Shown here in pieces: positions 5,735 through 7,689 of a stretch of 7,689 nucleotides of DNA (its first letter is position 1; each line of letters begins with the position of its first letter). The DNA lies in assembly GCA_964537555.1 (NCBI GenBank), contig CAZIAD010000088.1, positions 1 to 7,689 on the forward strand. The letters run 5' to 3'. The position numbers and the translations under genes were made by a program. Source of the stretch: CAYRWR01 sp964537555. Its GTDB lineage: Bacteria; Spirochaetota; Brevinematia; Brevinematales; CAYRWR01. The notes under the pieces are model-generated. The model was not told where the DNA came from and searched no databases. It was given only the letters and a program-made list of their open reading frames with translations.

Positions 5735-7689
5735 TTATTTATCCAGCATAACAAAGGAATTGTCAGGTACATTCATGGTATAGCTTCCGCTGCTGATGTT
5801 GATCACCTGCACATTGTAGGAAGCATTGGCAGTGTCAGGAGTGATCAGGCGGTAGGAGCCGGCAGGAATACCAGTGATAGTATAAGAGAATCCACCCCCT
5901 TTGGACAGACCCACATAGGCGATATTGGCACCTGCATCTCTTTTGGTAACGATGCCGTCACCCAGGACATAGAGGTCAGTCTGCTGTCCTTTCTGTATGG
6001 CTACTGAAGACTTACGCAGGCTGTTCAGCATCTTGAGGTGGCGGGCCAGGGTAGGCTGGTTGTTCTTAACATAATTGATGCCTTCTGATCCCAGCATCCA
6101 GCGGGCTACGACGTCATTTTTGTCAGTGGTAGTGATATAGTTGGGCCATGAAGAGTACATGATTTCTGTACCGTAGAATACTATAGGAATACCGCGGAAC
6201 AGGTAGATAAAGTTCAGGTTGTTCATATACTGTGTCATGTTCAGGATACCATTGGCACGGGTCACGTCATGGTTATCTACAAAAGTAGCCAGGTAAGTGG
6301 GGTCATAGATTCCGCTCTTGTCACCATACTGTCCGGAAATACGTAGCCATCCGTTTTCGTCATCGAATCCACGTTCTCCTTTAAAGGCATTTCCCATCCA
6401 GCCCGGGAAGTCCATAGAAGATCCATGCAGGTCCAGCATGTTGAAAGCGGTGTTCTGGCCCTGGTTATAGATCAGGCCTACAGCGGCGGTACGGTCACCC
6501 GTCCAGGCCTCTCCGCACATGTAAAAGTAGGGGTTTCCTTTGGAAGCAGCATAGGCTTTCATCTCTTCGGTAAACTCCTCCCAGAAACCGGCAGTCATAT
6601 AGGCCACAGTATCGATACGGAAAGCATCTACACCATGGTCTATAAATCTCTTATAAACATTTTTGAGGTGAGGTTTGGCATTATAGGTGCCGTTTTCGTT
6701 AAAGTCGATCAGGTCAATCAGCCAGGTGCCGTTAGCATAGGAGAAGAAACCATCAGTGTGGGGATCCTGGGCAGCATTCCAGTAAGGATCTCCGGTCTCC
6801 CAGGTCCAGGTCTGTCCGTCCATAATGACGGTATTGCGCTCATCAAAAGTAGAGGAGGTCTGTGAAGTGGCAGTAGGATGTCCGTGGTTGACCACGATGT
6901 CCAGCATCAGCTTCATATTTCTGGAATGCAGGGCATTGACCAGAGCGTCAAAGTCGGCCCATCCGTCACTGTTCTTGCCGCTGTTATGCAGGTGGGGGTC
7001 GATCTGGTCAAAGTCATAGCCCCAGTAACCGTGGAAGGGAGAAGCACTGTACCAGTCTCCGCCGCCGCCGGTTATAGGGTCATTGGGGTCATAGACATGA
7101 CGTCCTTCAGGCTGTTTGACCGCCGGAGTGATCCATACAGCAGTGAATCCCAGGTCCTGGATATAATCCAGATTATCGATAATACCCTGGAAGTCTCCAC
7201 CATGATAGTAGGATAATACACCACTCTTGGAGGTGTCCCAGATATTGTAGATGTCTGTGGTAGATTCTCCACCCCAGATCTCATTGTTATTAGGGTTGCC
7301 ATCTGCGAATCGGTCGGTCATGACAAAGTAAACAGTCTCTTCACGGAAATCATTACCGGCTGACTGCTCTACCACGCTCACTTTGACAGTATCGGTAGCG
7401 CTGGCTCCCTCATTGTCTTTGACTGTAAGAGTCACGGTGTAGGTACCCAGAGTGCTGTATACCTTGGTAGGAGTAGCTCCGGAGAGTCCGTTAGACCACA
7501 GGTAGGATACAATCGTCCCGTTAGGGTCATAAGAGGCAGTGCCGTTGAAATGAGCGGTTCCGCCTACTACTACTGTGATATCTGATCCAGCATTGGCTAC
7601 AGGAGCAATATTTGCATTGAGAGTAGATACAGTGCGGGAAGCAGAAGTAGTGTTATTACCGGCTGCGTCGTAGGCTTTGGCAGTGAGGG
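5735..7689 (-). CDS. alpha-amylase family protein (GH13) with Ig-like and PKD modules, N-terminus missing
   Basis: The last 650 residues are visible and the frame is still open at the window edge. In visible numbering: the end of a bacterial Ig-like module (1-24, LTAKAYDAAGNNTTSA); a PKD domain about 28-107; the GH13 barrel about 113-560; a C-terminal beta domain to 650. GH13 motifs are complete: DIVVNH (263-268), GVDAFRIDT (352-360, nucleophile D359), GEAW (acid/base E393), FVDNHD (469-474, D474). A GTG at 7433-7435 is not the start, because it lies inside the PKD domain. A signal peptide is expected outside the window. The protein is a paralogue of the complete downstream amylase, about 80% identical over the shared part by my count. 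It has a Gly/Asp-rich loop ten residues longer before region I (197-211). It ends at its own terminator and so forms a separate unit. Confidence 0.93.
   Translation of the reverse strand, partial: LTAKAYDAAGNNTTSASRTVSTLNANIAPVANAGSDITVVVGGTAHFNGTASYDPNGTIVSYLWSNGLSGATPTKVYSTLGTYTVTLTVKDNEGASATDTVKVSVVEQSAGNDFREETVYFVMTDRFADGNPNNNEIWGGESTTDIYNIWDTSKSGVLSYYHGGDFQGIIDNLDYIQDLGFTAVWITPAVKQPEGRHVYDPNDPITGGGGDWYSASPFHGYWGYDFDQIDPHLHNSGKNSDGWADFDALVNALHSRNMKLMLDIVVNHGHPTATSQTSSTFDERNTVIMDGQTWTWETGDPYWNAAQDPHTDGFFSYANGTWLIDLIDFNENGTYNAKPHLKNVYKRFIDHGVDAFRIDTVAYMTAGFWEEFTEEMKAYAASKGNPYFYMCGEAWTGDRTAAVGLIYNQGQNTAFNMLDLHGSSMDFPGWMGNAFKGERGFDDENGWLRISGQYGDKSGIYDPTYLATFVDNHDVTRANGILNMTQYMNNLNFIYLFRGIPIVFYGTEIMYSSWPNYITTTDKNDVVARWMLGSEGINYVKNNQPTLARHLKMLNSLRKSSVAIQKGQQTDLYVLGDGIVTKRDAGANIAYVGLSKGGGFSYTITGIPAGSYRLITPDTANASYNVQVINISSGSYTMNVPDNSFVMLDK

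Noticed and set aside
5663..7216. Plus-strand open frames opposite the partial amylase, and a 76-codon minus-strand frame at 7072-7302
   Set aside because: All overlap the well-supported GH13 frame. Some correspond to the antisense frames over the paralogue, so they reflect shared codon use and not separate genes.
1..7689. CRISPR arrays, tRNA or rRNA genes, insertion sequence ends
   Set aside because: I saw no regularly spaced direct repeats, cloverleaf-like segments, transposase motifs or terminal inverted repeats. The only long repeat is the paralogous amylase coding sequence.

Overview
The window looks like chromosomal DNA from a Gram-negative, probably anaerobic, carbohydrate-degrading bacterium. 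The support is indirect: secreted starch enzymes with classical signal peptides and PKD/Ig-like modules, a DUF4143-type ATPase remnant and a chromosomal toxin-antitoxin pair. I see no LPXTG anchor and no type IX sorting tail on the secreted proteins. No rRNA or other phylogenetic marker is present, so I do not name a phylum.

Left part (1-2280), an accessory patchwork. It begins with the end of a very AT-rich, unrecognised gene (1-654, +). A degenerate stretch follows (655-975), then the decayed C-terminal half of a DUF4143-family ATPase (976-1509, +). Next comes a complete type II toxin-antitoxin operon on the minus strand: a Phd/YefM-like antitoxin (1936-2211) and a RelE/ParE-like toxin (1607-1933). 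Its sigma70-like promoter is overlaid by a perfect 26-bp palindrome, as expected for autorepression.

Right part (2330-7689), a starch-degradation locus on the minus strand with higher G+C. In transcription order it holds: a partial multidomain alpha-amylase (5735-7689, N-terminus outside the window); its terminator (5680-5710); a control region rich in inverted repeats (5324-5679); a small secreted beta-rich protein (4829-5323); and, 14 bp further, a complete 810-residue secreted alpha-amylase (2382-4814). A strong intrinsic terminator ends the unit (2337-2358).

The two amylases are paralogues, about 80% identical by my hand count from the PKD module to the C-terminus. Their N-terminal modules differ: a beta-rich domain in one, an Ig-like domain in the other. 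The likely joint role is extracellular or periplasmic starch/glycogen hydrolysis, with the small protein as a possible accessory or binding partner. I do not see a clearly new system. The most interesting points are the module-swapped amylase pair, the small secreted co-transcribed protein and the structured control region between them.
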